Positions 1 through 25,263 of a DNA stretch of 64,000 nucleotides are shown in pieces. The DNA is from Halichondria panicea. Taxonomy: Eukaryota; Porifera; Demospongiae; Suberitida; Halichondriidae. Both the position numbers and the translations under genes were made by a program. The first letter of the stretch is position 1. Every line of letters starts with the position of its first letter. The DNA is taken from assembly GCF_963675165.1 (NCBI RefSeq), contig NC_087391.1, forward strand, positions 1,383,001 to 1,447,000. Reading direction: 5' to 3'. The notes below the pieces were generated by a model. It made no database searches. It was not told where the DNA came from and was given only the letters and a program-made list of their open reading frames with translations.

Positions 1-267
1 TATATATGAAGTTTGGAAGTTAATACTTTGCTGTGAATAACTGTACTCTAATGCAGACATTTTGGAGCCTAGTAGCAATTTTAAGGGTATTTTGAATGAG
101 GTCTTACTATGTCTTACACTTGGTGTGTCAAGAAATAGAAAATAGAGAAATGATTGACATTCACTGTACAATTACAGAACATAATGAAGTCTAATCAAGT
201 GATACAAGTGATAAAACACCTATATGGAATATCAACAGTCTCCATTTAGGGAGTTAACAGTTGCCAC

Positions 268-14302
<14,035 letters not shown>

Positions 14303-14379
14303 CTTGTTTTCATACCACGTGGCCCTATAGTAACCAGAAATAGACCAACGATCTTTACCATCTAGATAAACATGAAACC
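14303..14379. promoter_or_regulatory. Divergent NVL / JmjC gene promoter with an E-box
   Basis: Only 77 bp separate the two start codons, so the genes must share a promoter and have very short 5' leaders (or untranslated leaders that overlap the other gene). A CACGTG E-box lies at 14316-14321, 14 bp upstream of the NVL ATG. CACGTG is the Myc/Max-type site commonly found at ribosome-biogenesis genes; its use here is inferred. Confidence 0.55.
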
Positions 14380-15858
14380 ATGGCTAGATCAAAGAGAGTC
14401 AAGGAAACTACTTTAACAGCATCCAAGACGACTCCTAAAGAAACCTCATGGACATTTATTTCAGTACAACTGTTTCTAATCAGCTTGTTAGTTGTAGTTC
14501 TCTCCTATTACCTCCTGAGATCAACCACACCGCAACAAGAACAACCAACCTTCAACCATACTACACCAGTTCCAGTGAAGATATTAACTACTCCAAGTTC
14601 CAAGTTTGCCCAATCTTGTGCAGAAGCAGGTGTGCCTGTGATCTTTAAGAACTCAATCTCAACACAATGGAAAGCAATGCAATGGACTCCCGATTACTTG
14701 GAGAAGAAGATCAACATTATTACTGGTGTCTACGAAAACACCAATCGATGGTTCGGTCCATATTTTGACAAGCAGAAACCATTATTGAGCTATGCCGAAA
14801 GAGTCAACAAGTACAAGACGAATCTAAAGCTATCATCGAAAGAGTTCTTTAAACGTATACAGACTTACAACTCAGAAAAATATCTTTATTTTACTGGTGA
14901 TATTGATCAGCTGGGAGACTGGGCTATTGACGAGATACAGCCTTTTGAAGAGCTACTCACTCTAAATCCCAGCCACTCCTCCATCAACGCTTGGATTGGC
15001 CAACCTCACGTCATAGCTCACTGTCATTACGATGGCTACCACAATTTCTACGCTCAGCTTTATGGTAAGAAACGTTTCTTACTTCTGCGACCAACCAACT
15101 GGCCTGGATTGTACCCCTACCCATTCCTACATCCGAGCCACGCACAAGCACAAGTGAATGCAAGCAGTGAGAGTGATAGAAGACACTTCCAACTTGTGAG
15201 CCAAGTGGAGGCATATGAAGCGATTCTTGAACCAGGAGATTTACTGTATGTCCCTCCTCTGTGGTTTCATGAGGTGGAGTCTCTCAAAGTGAGCATTTCA
15301 GTGAATGTATGGACAGACTCTAGTCAAACCCAGACAGCCGAACGGTTGTTTCAACTACCCTTACCTATTCACTCCAAGCAATGGACTTCTGAAAGAGCTA
15401 AAGTGATTGCGACATCGTTTCTGCTATTTCAGACATTACAGAAGATTTGTACCCGCCGACTCTGTGCACGTTCCGTGACTGATAAATTCAAAGATGGCTT
15501 TCAAGACGAAGGTAATCCTCTTTCAGACACAAGAGCTGTTTATTTCGTCCACCGACTTTGGTCCACAAGATATCGAACACTCATGGACAGAGAAAAACTG
15601 CCGAATACACTCCCTGGAAACATCCTTTGTGAAGTGAGCTCTATTGGTGAAGAAGTGGATGAAGCAAAGATGGCTGCTCATAGTAGCGAGTTTGGAGATT
15701 ATGCAAAGATTGTTGGAGAGTTAGTACAAGAGTTGCCAGGGGACACGTGGGAACTATGGGTGGGTAACTATGTAGAGTTTGTGGTTGCCAATGCTGTACC
15801 TGAAGTTGAGCTTGTTGGTGTGTTTCTTAAACAATTTAGTACATGTTTAATGGGCTGA
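14380..15858 (+). CDS. FIH-like JmjC/cupin-8 oxygenase, membrane anchored, intronless
   Basis: A 492-aa Fe(II)/2-oxoglutarate oxygenase-type protein. A hydrophobic segment at about 27-46 (FLISLLVVVLSYYLL) after a basic N-terminus predicts a type II membrane anchor with a lumenal catalytic domain. Putative Fe ligands are H216 and D218 (HYD) and H297 (LWFHEVES). The stretch NFYAQLYGKKR followed by LYPYPFLHP closely resembles HIF1AN (FIH) and relatives, so protein hydroxylase activity is more likely than histone demethylation; the substrate is unknown. A single exon among intron-rich neighbours may reflect an old retrocopy. Divergent from NVL. Confidence 0.8.
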   Translation: MARSKRVKETTLTASKTTPKETSWTFISVQLFLISLLVVVLSYYLLRSTTPQQEQPTFNHTTPVPVKILTTPSSKFAQSCAEAGVPVIFKNSISTQWKAMQWTPDYLEKKINIITGVYENTNRWFGPYFDKQKPLLSYAERVNKYKTNLKLSSKEFFKRIQTYNSEKYLYFTGDIDQLGDWAIDEIQPFEELLTLNPSHSSINAWIGQPHVIAHCHYDGYHNFYAQLYGKKRFLLLRPTNWPGLYPYPFLHPSHAQAQVNASSESDRRHFQLVSQVEAYEAILEPGDLLYVPPLWFHEVESLKVSISVNVWTDSSQTQTAERLFQLPLPIHSKQWTSERAKVIATSFLLFQTLQKICTRRLCARSVTDKFKDGFQDEGNPLSDTRAVYFVHRLWSTRYRTLMDREKLPNTLPGNILCEVSSIGEEVDEAKMAAHSSEFGDYAKIVGELVQELPGDTWELWVGNYVEFVVANAVPEVELVGVFLKQFSTCLMG

Positions 15859-16007
15859 ACGTTAATACTTTTTTATTTCTATCATTTTTAAGTGATTTTT
15901 GATTTTATGCAGCCAACAAGGTTTTGTTTTGTTTGTGGGCGGTGGCTCAATGCTGATTCAGCATAATGATAATGCTAACGATCCTGTGATTTAATAAATC
16001 TGAAAGC

Positions 16008-18030
16008 ATGGATATGAAAGTGGAGCAACTGTCTGTGTATGAATGGCTGAGGCAAGGCAACGACCTGCACTTCATTGAGGGGATAGGTCTGTCTCTATTG
16101 GTCCTGGGAGCTGTAGTGGGTGGCATCAGTCTCTTCAACATCAGGATGCCTTATGGACGTTACACCTCTGATACCTCACGTCTCTTTCACATTATTGGTC
16201 TCACCAGCTGTAAGATCCCCGCTAAGCTGGCCTGGTTTCTGCAAGAGTTGCCATCGTTCGTTTTGCCTCTTTTCTGTGTGCTCAACATTGGTGGCAAGCA
16301 GGTCGGCGAGTTCAACCCAAGCATTGTCCTCTTGGGAATGTTCATCATTCACTATTTTAACAGGTACGTTGCTCACTATAAAAACACACACAATAAACGA
16401 CACTTCATGTAATGCAACAAAAAAAGTTTTCCAATTCAGAGGTGTAATAATTATCAGAGAAGGCATAAAATGTAACTTTGTAAATTGGTGTCCCTTAAAT
16501 GGAGTAACCACGATAGCGAAGGATATAATTATGGTGTGCATATCCTCCTCATAGGTGTGATATATCTGACTTATACCACCTGACTGCCGCACTATAAAAT
16601 GACCTCCCCCTAGTAACAATTCAATCCACGATGCATACTACAAAAAGCAAGACTGTGCCGGATTTTTCAGCTGTACGTTAAAGAGCTAGTTAAGCAATAA
16701 GTCGTCTCCTACAGATACTCAGGAGCTTCCTTTAGGTCCAAGCGTTGTCTAGTTGACGTTCTTCGCTGCAGTTGCAAGCTCTTCTTAGCTAAAATGTTTT
16801 TAACCACGTCCATTGACGTATATAGGCTTAGCTATCTTGTTGGAAAGCAGCTTCCGTAATTCTGTCATCGCTTTGGAGTCTTAGTACCGTCAAGCAATGG
16901 CTCTTTTTTATTTGCTTACTGTCTTGAACAAATGAAAAAACTCGAAAAACATCTTGAAAACTGCATGCCTGGGGCTGTATGTTATTCTTATAATAATTAT
17001 ATCATGCAGCGGTTGACCAATGAGATGAATTAGTGATGACGTAAGTGTGGTATAAATTGAATACTTATACGTCATGAACTCTTCCCTAGTGACCATTTGT
17101 ATGATGCTCTCCCTCTCTACAGAGTGTTCCTGTATGCTCTGACGATCAAGGGAACGCCCACGCCCATCTCCTCTATAGCTGCGGCTATCCTGTACACAAC
17201 CTTCAATGGCTACATGCAGGGACGTTACTTCACTCACTACCTCTCCTACGAGACTTCCTGGTTCATTGACCCTCGGTTCCTCGTAGGTCATGTGATGTTC
17301 CTTGTTGGTATGGCAATCAATGTCCACTCGGACTATGTCCTGCGTAACCTCCGTAGACCTGGAGAGACTGGCTACAAGATACCGTATGGTAAGATTGTTG
17401 ATTTTTGATTTTGATTTTGAGCAATACCACTTTTGTAGCTCGATTACCCTTGAAATTTTAGCCAAAGCATACAATTTTTGTACCAATAAGAGATATCACT
17501 ATTGGTTACGAAAAAGGATAATATCTGAGAGTGTTACCGATGTTTCTCCTTCGTCCTTCAGGTGGAGTGTTTGAATTTGTGTCTGGTGCCAACTATTTTG
17601 GGGAGACACTTGAGTGGAGTGGATATGCACTGGCCAGTTGGAGTTGGCCTGGGTTCGTGATGGCTGCCTTCACTGCCATGTTCCTGGGCAGCAGGGCTAT
17701 GCAGCATCACTGGTGAGCAAAATTAATTATATATATATAGGCACACTAGTAGTGCTATTTGTACACACATGTTGATAGGCACACTAGTAGTGCTATTTGT
17801 ACACACATGTTGATATACAGGCATGCATGCATGCAAGCGTAAAGTTAATGTTGAACTCCCCACACACGTCTACTCGTACTGAGAGCATACATGTACTCAT
17901 GCTACAAGAGAATACGTAGCTATGATTAACACTATAGCTGAAAATGTTATTACATCTCTGCAGGTGGTACCAGAAGAAGTTTGATGACTACCCGAAGAAC
18001 AGAAAGGCTTTCATTCCGTTTCTGTTGTAG
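16008..18030 (+). CDS. SRD5A1: Steroid 5-alpha-reductase (3-oxo-5-alpha-steroid 4-dehydrogenase)
   Basis: ER membrane enzyme that reduces the 4,5 double bond of 3-oxo-delta-4 steroids with NADPH. Exons 16008-16363, 17123-17388, 17562-17712, 17964-18030 sum to 840 nt, 279 aa (human SRD5A1 is 259). Several hydrophobic spans. Family blocks seen: HSDYVLRNLRRPGETGYKIP (exon 2), GANYFGETLEWSGYALASWS (exon 3) and the C-terminal YPKNRKAFIPFLL. Closest by eye to SRD5A1/2 rather than SRD5A3 or TECR. In a sponge the natural substrate would be an unknown sterol. Convergent with RBM25, with 191 bp between stop codons. Confidence 0.93.
17739..17814. repeat. 38-bp unit duplicated in tandem (SRD5A1 intron 3)
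   Basis: GGCACACTAGTAGTGCTATT followed by TGTACACACATGTTGATA occurs twice head to tail with no differences, pointing to a recent duplication. Confidence 0.9.
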
Positions 18031-18221
18031 ACCAAATTAATGAACATTTGATTGCTATGGTTTAACTATATATATGTAGGTGTGTGTTTTGACTTCGATA
18101 ATATACATAATTATAATGACCAAGAAAAAATTCACAACTTTAGAATTGATACATAATGTTATAATACATGCGCACAAAATAAACATGTTATGCATGGAAA
18201 ATTCAAATAGGAAGAAGAGTT

Positions 18222-21200
18222 TTAATAAGATTTGGCTATTCCTAAATGTTTGGCTTCAGTCTCGTAGATAAGCAGTCGCCATAGTTTCACCACAAACATC
18301 TCTGCTTCATCATCCAGCACCTGCATGTACGGTGTTACACAAAAGTAAGGGTACATGGGGGAAATTAAAGCACTGTGAAGTATGTCATACATACAGGAGA
18401 CCATGCAACAACACAAGCCTATACCAGTAGTCCTGACAGTGCATGTGACTTAAATGGTAAGGTAAAGGCAGTAAACTATTCACACACACACTCTTACCAT
18501 TCCAATATCGGAGAGGATGTCAGCTGGGGGGATGTGACAGGAGAGCTACGAGGGTAAGGTAGAAGATAAACAGAGCTTATACATAAATAGTTACAGAGGA
18601 GTAAGGTAGGGGGATAAACAGAGCTTATAGTTACAAATATACCGTAAATGAACGTACCTTGTTGCAGATGAACTCTGTGAGAATGGGCTCAGTTTCTCCA
18701 ATGTACTCGGTGATTTTTTTGTTGATCCACGGCTTCACTCTCTTCTCTATTAGATTCTATAGCAAATAACAGGTAGTACATGTGCACTCATGCGTTTATA
18801 ATCACAATCCTATAGAGCGTACAATAGAGCCGGTGTATACGTTACAGTGTACATGACAAGAGATTGAAGCAGTGCACTCGTAGCAGCAAGCGTACAGTAA
18901 GTATTTTAGCCCGATTGTCTAAGTTCTCTAAAAGTATCATACAGTGACGCCAACTCACAGAATCCATTTGCTCCCATCTCAGTGTGTACTTGAACACTTC
19001 CTCCTTCGAAGACGGGATACTATTGACCAGATTCTGAACCATCTTTTTCTTGTCTTCTGTCGAGAGTCTCCTGTCCTTGGTGTATGGTGCATTTTCCTCG
19101 TCATCACTGTAGTCTATAGGCACAAGCATTTTCTTGGGTTTCTCTTCAACTTCATCAGTTTCAGCGCTGAAAACTGCCTCTAGTTTGGTTGTTTGTGACT
19201 GAGGGGGGTTAGAAGGTGGGGAGGATTTATAGCTTGTAGCTTTTTTGAGTCCAATTGAAAATTTTGAGACTTGAGGCGATCCTGCTTGTTGTGCTGGACT
19301 GTCTTCGCTCTTTATAGCCTCCTCTTTAAATGATGCTGAAATCATGATACCTGGTTCCTTGGGGAGTGTTTTAATTGGAGGAGCATCAACATTAGGTGCT
19401 GGTTGAACCTAACAGAAATATGACAATGAATATTATCAATACACGACATCATTTGTACTGCACAATAACTGCCATGTAGTTCTATACTAGTGAACAACCA
19501 GTGAGGGAATAGCCCTCTCCCCCTGCGGAAATATGGTGTCCCTCAGCTATTTTAAATGCCCACAAATTTGGCTAAAATATAAGCACCCAGATGTACAATG
19601 TACGCCAGTCACAGTATCACACCTGTATGGGTGGATAGGAGGAGTTGGTGAAGCCTGTCTTGGTGAGGGGAATGTCCTCTGAGACGTCCATTTTGGGCAT
19701 GTCATCGTCATCATCGTCACTCCGCCCACTGGGGGAATCCTCTTCACTCTCACTCCGGTACGAGTCCTTGAGCACACTACGAGCCTGACGCTCTATGGCC
19801 TGGGGAATGAGTATCTCAATACACGTACAATGTACACAAATCATCAATTGGCCATACACTTAGCAGCACAACGTGTAATACATGTGTACCCATGCAATCT
19901 TTGAAGCATCAATGCATTGATAATCTTACTTTTAAACTTGTATGCATGTTTTCACAAGAATAGTGATAACCCACACATGCACAAGACCTCAACACAACTC
20001 ACCTTGAGTCTAAGAGACTCTATCTCCTTCTTTTCTCTAATCCTGTCTCTCTCGTCCTCCTCCATCTCAACCTCGCGCTCACGACGGCGACGAGCAAATG
20101 CACTGCCACGGTAATACTTCTGATCATCTTTACTGTCATCGTACTCTTCCAGGAAGTCTGCGAGGTGCTTCTTCTCACGTTGCTGCAGTGGTGGAGGTAC
20201 AGTGTGTGCAAAAGACGCAACACAAATAAATTCACAGCTACATTGTATAGCCAGCTGTCACATTCAGTTGCACTTGTTCAATTTAAAAATTCACTTCATA
20301 CATGCACATTGAAATCATTCTGAAATGCAAATCCATAAAAAATACTTACGTAAACTAAGTACTTATAATGAGCAACTACATACTGCACAAAATACACACA
20401 CTTAAGGGAGCAATAATTATGTGAGCCTACCATGTCCACCCTCCTACTTTCCTCGCCGGCCAGCTCCTTGTCGTAGTCTTTCTGCTTTCTCCTCTCTCTG
20501 TTTTCCCAAGCAGACAAACACTAGGTGGAGAAACAGTACCAAAGGCATCTACGTATGTGCAGTCTGTATAGTACATTTCGGATGCTAACTCGACTGTATT
20601 ACGAATACAGTTTAGGTATACTGAAACTAAGTGCCAGGGCCTGGGGGTTTATTTTGTAACTGAGGTTCAGGGAACAGCGTTTAAGAAAGATCGGCATTTA
20701 ATCGACAAGCATTTAATTGAGGAAATACGGTAGAGTAGACTTGATCTAGCTCACCTCTCTGTAGGCTTTGTCCCTAGATCGGAGCTTCCTCTGTCTCATC
20801 CTCTCTTCATAGTCCTCCTCGTCACGAGCTGTGTCCTCTCGTTCTTTTTCACGATCATGGTGACGCTTCTTCTCACGTTCCACCCTCTCCTGCGATCGTG
20901 AACGGGGAGGGGTGCGAGAACGCTGAGGGGGACTACTACGAGACCTATGAGTAGGGATTGGTAGATTATGCGTGGCAGGTTGTCACTGGGAGGAGTGTGC
21001 AATCCAGGAATGCAATAGATGTACTCACATCATCATGTACTGACCTACTATACTATAGATGTGTAGTCTCTGAAGTACAATGCATGGACACATGTGCATG
21101 CATACTTAGCCGTGTTCCCAGGCCGGTTTTTCAACATCTGGTACATTAGAGAAAAATCGGCCTTGGGAATGAGGCTAGTGCATGCTGTGCTGCACTTGCT

Positions 21201-22337
21201 TGAGATAGTACTCACCTTGCACGTGGGCTACGAGACCGCTCACTTTTAGAGCTCCTCCCCCTGTCCTTATCTCTTGGCGGAGACTCCTTCTCACGTCCTC
21301 TCTCTCTCTCATTATTCCTCTCACGCTCTCTGCCTCCGTCCCGAGTTGGTTTATCTTTGTCGTCCAATTTCTTTCTCTCCATTATCCTGGACTCGCTAGG
21401 CTGGTGGCCAAAGAGGAAGATAGTTATATTATAACAATGGCATAGACAAGATCTACCATCACTCATTAGTACCAGTGAGTGATACATTGTTAGAGAAGCT
21501 TAGTCGATAAGCCAGAGTTAACAGGGACAGTACAAAAGAAAGGGTATATATAGGATATGCATACACAAAATGAAGAGCTATATTCACAGTTGGAGGGGTT
21601 GGACAATATACATGTCTATGAGCAATGTGCTCATTTGCTCACTCAACAGCCGAACACCAGCTGTCTGTTTCTGTGGAGAGATGGTATGATTATATAGCAA
21701 CACACAACACTGTATGTACATGTACAGTACGTGTATATCCTGTGGAGAGACAAACTGTTAGCTCAAACACAGTCATGCCTTTTATCTTGACCTCCATTCA
21801 TCAGCTGTCCACCCAAAGCCAGAGCCTCAAACACCAGCCAGTAGTACAAGTCATAGACAGATCAGAAACTAACTGAATTTCACATCTTTTTGGAGATTTG
21901 GGAAAGTGTATCATTTGAAGGAAATTTTGGCCTTCCCCAAATATAAGTACAGTCATGTCAACATTATTCATGTCAACATTATATTTTGGCACCTCTTTTT
22001 AAGGGCTATGTACTGTAAAAGCACGGGGAGTTAAGCTGTCTCCAAAGCTGACTCTGGAGCTAATGCTAAAACGAAAAAGAAATTGTCTTGTTTCACTCAC
22101 CACCTCTGAGGGGGGGGGGCTGATGATTACGGATGTATTAGCGTACTGGGTACTTGAGGCAAATTTGATCCATGTCGCATTCAAAAGACAACTAGATATT
22201 AGCAAGGTGTGCACACGAGTCTTACATACATGTTGGTATAGTGTCTATGGACAAGGGTCCATCACTAGGTAGGTGTACGTGTACTGCTACTGTACACAAT
22301 GTACATTATAACCCCAGGCAACTAAACCTTTAGGTAA

Positions 22338-22396
<59 letters not shown>

Positions 22397-24825
22397 ATCC
22401 TGACTGCACACCTTGTATGCTTGTCTGAATCGCTTGATCTCATCGGACACTAATGTCTTCATGCCTTCTTCCATTTCCATGTCATCTAGGGTGCTCTGTA
22501 CACACACACATGGAACAGCAATGGATGGATTACACACATGTACAGTACACATTGTAATAATTGAACAAGATGAGTTTGTGGGGAGCTCTAAAATGGATAC
22601 TCGCAAAGGGAATAGTTTTTTTGACAAAGCAATTCTACATCCACAGGCTCACATGTAGTTTTTAATTAATGGTCACTGATAGTTTGCTAACAATTGCTTT
22701 CCTTACGTGCACGTACTTCTAAATTGTATGCAGATACATATATATTATGCACAGAAAGCTTAGGTTTTTTTTCTAAGCTTTCAGAAAATAACAACTGTAC
22801 TGAAGTTATGGCTGTTGAAAGAGTTCAACCACATACATGTAGACTCTATGGTCATGTGCATGTACAGGTACATGTAGCAACAAGTAGTATTTGATAGATG
22901 CATATACACACACACTAGCTCACTTCTGGATCGATAGTTCCACACTGTTTGGCCATGAAGAGGATCGACTCTTTCACATCATGCTCACGTTGAACTGTAC
23001 GAGCAAACAAGTGGAAGCATTCAAGTGTGTGTACAATAATAATAATAATACTGGCAGTGTGCAAATCTATCACTTGAAACTTAGTCGTGCAACTAACACG
23101 TAAGATATGCATAATGTATGTTATGTAGGTAATGGCAGCACTAATCGACTCACTGTCTTCTGTGGACTTGTTGCTTGTGAGCACCTCTAGGTGTTGCTTG
23201 AGTAAAGCACTCACTGTCTCATTGACCTGATCATCTTCAGCCTGGAACAATCAGAGAGGTGGGGTACATTAAACTATGCATATTATTTAGCATACCGTCT
23301 GTACGCATACAACTGTAACACAATGAACGCTCGCAGCACAGCTAGTATAATTATACAGTCAATCATGTATGCATAATATCTGTATAGACGTATGACATAG
23401 CTACACTTCTACCTAGGTGGATCTCTGGTTAGTGTGTACCTTCATTTCATTGTCCAAGACTTCAGTGAGTGAGGAGACTCCACCGTCACTCTTCCCCTCC
23501 ATCTCTGCCACCAGTCGGTCAATCTGCAGTCAGGGTGGTGTGGTGGTTGGTAAAGAATTATCATCTGAAAAATTATACTAATACCGCATTTCACTGCATT
23601 TTGTTTTGACTAATAAGTAGGTAAGTGAGAGTGAGTAAGTTTCTCGAGGAGCAATTCCACAAAATACCAACACAACTTTATTTCACCGCACACACTCACA
23701 GTATGCTCATCTGCCGTCTCATTATCTCTCTCCCTCTTCTTCTTAGTGACGTACTTGAGCAGGTCCTTACGAGTCTTTGCATCGACTTTCACCTAATAGT
23801 AGAATATACAACTTGGCTATACATACACCAGCCCAAGCACTACATACCACCAATGGCTTGTCCCCCAACTTCCTGTCATGCAGCAATCTCAGAGCTCTCA
23901 GAGTGGAGTCAGGTTCAGCATACTCACAGAACCCAAATGCTGCAGCATAAAAAATAAGTACATTTTCAGACTTTGCAGAAGTTGGGTGAAAATTTGAAGG
24001 GAGTGATTGACAGGTGATTGTACATGTAGCTAGGAAACTACTTACTTGCTCCAGGTACACATAAGTCATATTAAAAGATCTACATGCAATTTCAGTGATC
24101 TAGATGGTTAGTGTTGAATATATAAAGCACATGGATGACAAAAATGGGCAGAAAAAATAAAGAACCTCAGGCATAATATAATATACAGTGTACAGCATTG
24201 ACATCATTTACAGTAACTACCTTGCAGTTTTCCTGACGCATCTTGCACTCTCTTCCAGCCTACAATCGACCCACAGCGCTACAAGCAGAAACACATAATC
24301 TTTCCAACCCTCCAAGGTCTATAGGAGGCACACTTACCAGGAGCATTTGTCTAATGAGAGTATCTGTAGCCTTGTCTGATATATTGCCCACAAACACAGT
24401 GGTGGCTACCTTCATAGTGGACGTGGACATAGGAACGTGGACCTGTGGGTGGGGCAATTATCAATGGGGGTGGTGGCGTAGCAGGTGGTGTCTTACAGGG
24501 GCAAATTGGTTAGTGGAAGAGTTGTGCTCCGGACCATTGAGTGGAGTAGGCATCTAGTAGAGAGAGAGGGGGACATGAATTGGGGGTTAATGAGAATAGT
24601 AAAACAAGGAACTTACCAATGGAGTCTGCATCGGCATACCTGCATGGTGTGTAAATTAATGGTACATGTGTACGAGACTAGTAGTAGTTTTAATCTAGAC
24701 AATTCTCATTGATCAATACAGCGTCTCTAACCTGGCATCATGGGCATCATTGGAGGCTGGCCCATGGGAGGCATCATGGGGTACCCATAACCATGGCCTG
24801 CCATGTGCTGGGGAGGGTACGACAT
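18222..24825 (-). CDS. RBM25: RBM25, splicing regulator with RRM and PWI domains, 20 exons
   Basis: Nuclear RNA-binding splicing factor. Exons: 24732-24825, 24617-24639 (23-nt microexon), 24497-24553, 24338-24442, 24221-24278, 23848-23939, 23700-23792, 23440-23523, 23154-23241, 22924-22994, 22412-22495, 21216-21400, 20755-20944, 20431-20520, 20003-20182, 19623-19799, 18959-19408, 18658-18756, 18498-18545, 18222-18320; 2367 nt, 788 aa (human 843). Order: Pro/Met-rich N-terminus (MSYPPQHM, like human MSFPPHL); RRM with RNP2 TVFVGNIS and RNP1-like FGFCEY (about 68-145); RS/RE-rich middle; block EYDDSKDDQKYYRGSA; acidic LVPIDYSDDEE; C-terminal PWI with KPWINKKI and WRLLIYETEAK. Exon 1 is preceded by an acceptor-like CTCACAG, so a 5'UTR intron is likely. 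Confidence 0.94.
21117..21177. repeat. Short foldback, TAGCC...GGCTA ends (RBM25 intron 12)
   Basis: Imperfect inverted repeat: TTCCCAGGCCGGTTTTT on the left pairs with AAAAATCGGCCTTGGGAA on the right. Related stretches are at about 54437 and 60481. Confidence 0.6.
22336..22393. repeat. (GT)n microsatellite just 3' of the RBM25 exon 11 donor
   Basis: About 58 bp of GT. On the gene sense strand it is (CA)n beginning about 19 bases after the splice donor that ends exon 22412-22495. Confidence 0.95.
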
Positions 24826-25263
24826 GTCCCTGTGAGAGAATGAGAGATTTAGATGTCTTCTGATTTTTGATGGCTAGAGTAGCTCAATGAGGTAGTTGAA
24901 GTGACAACTGTGTCCAGACAAGATGACCAAGACAATAAGATGATTTCCAGATGATGAGCTTCAGAATCTTAGTGAGTACGGTTTACGGTCACATGTAACA
25001 TTTCAAGTCGCCATTTTTCACATGCCACGCCTACTATTAGTTTCAAGCACACCCACAGTTGTTTGGCTAAAAATAGCCACTCTCGTGTGAGCAATTCTAT
25101 TTTTAGAAGGGACTTTCTTGCATAAACATAGACAGAAAACAATAATCTATAAAAGTAGTCAAGTACAGTAGTTTATACTTTTGTATAAAGAGTAAACTAG
25201 ATTATTTTCTTGTGAGCACAATGACATTTCTGATGCCAAAAAAATAATCTTCAGTCTGACAGC

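Noticed and set aside
16120-16619. 144- and 147-aa ORFs overlapping SRD5A1 exon 1
   Set aside because: Out-of-frame and antisense shadows of exon 1 extended into intron 1.
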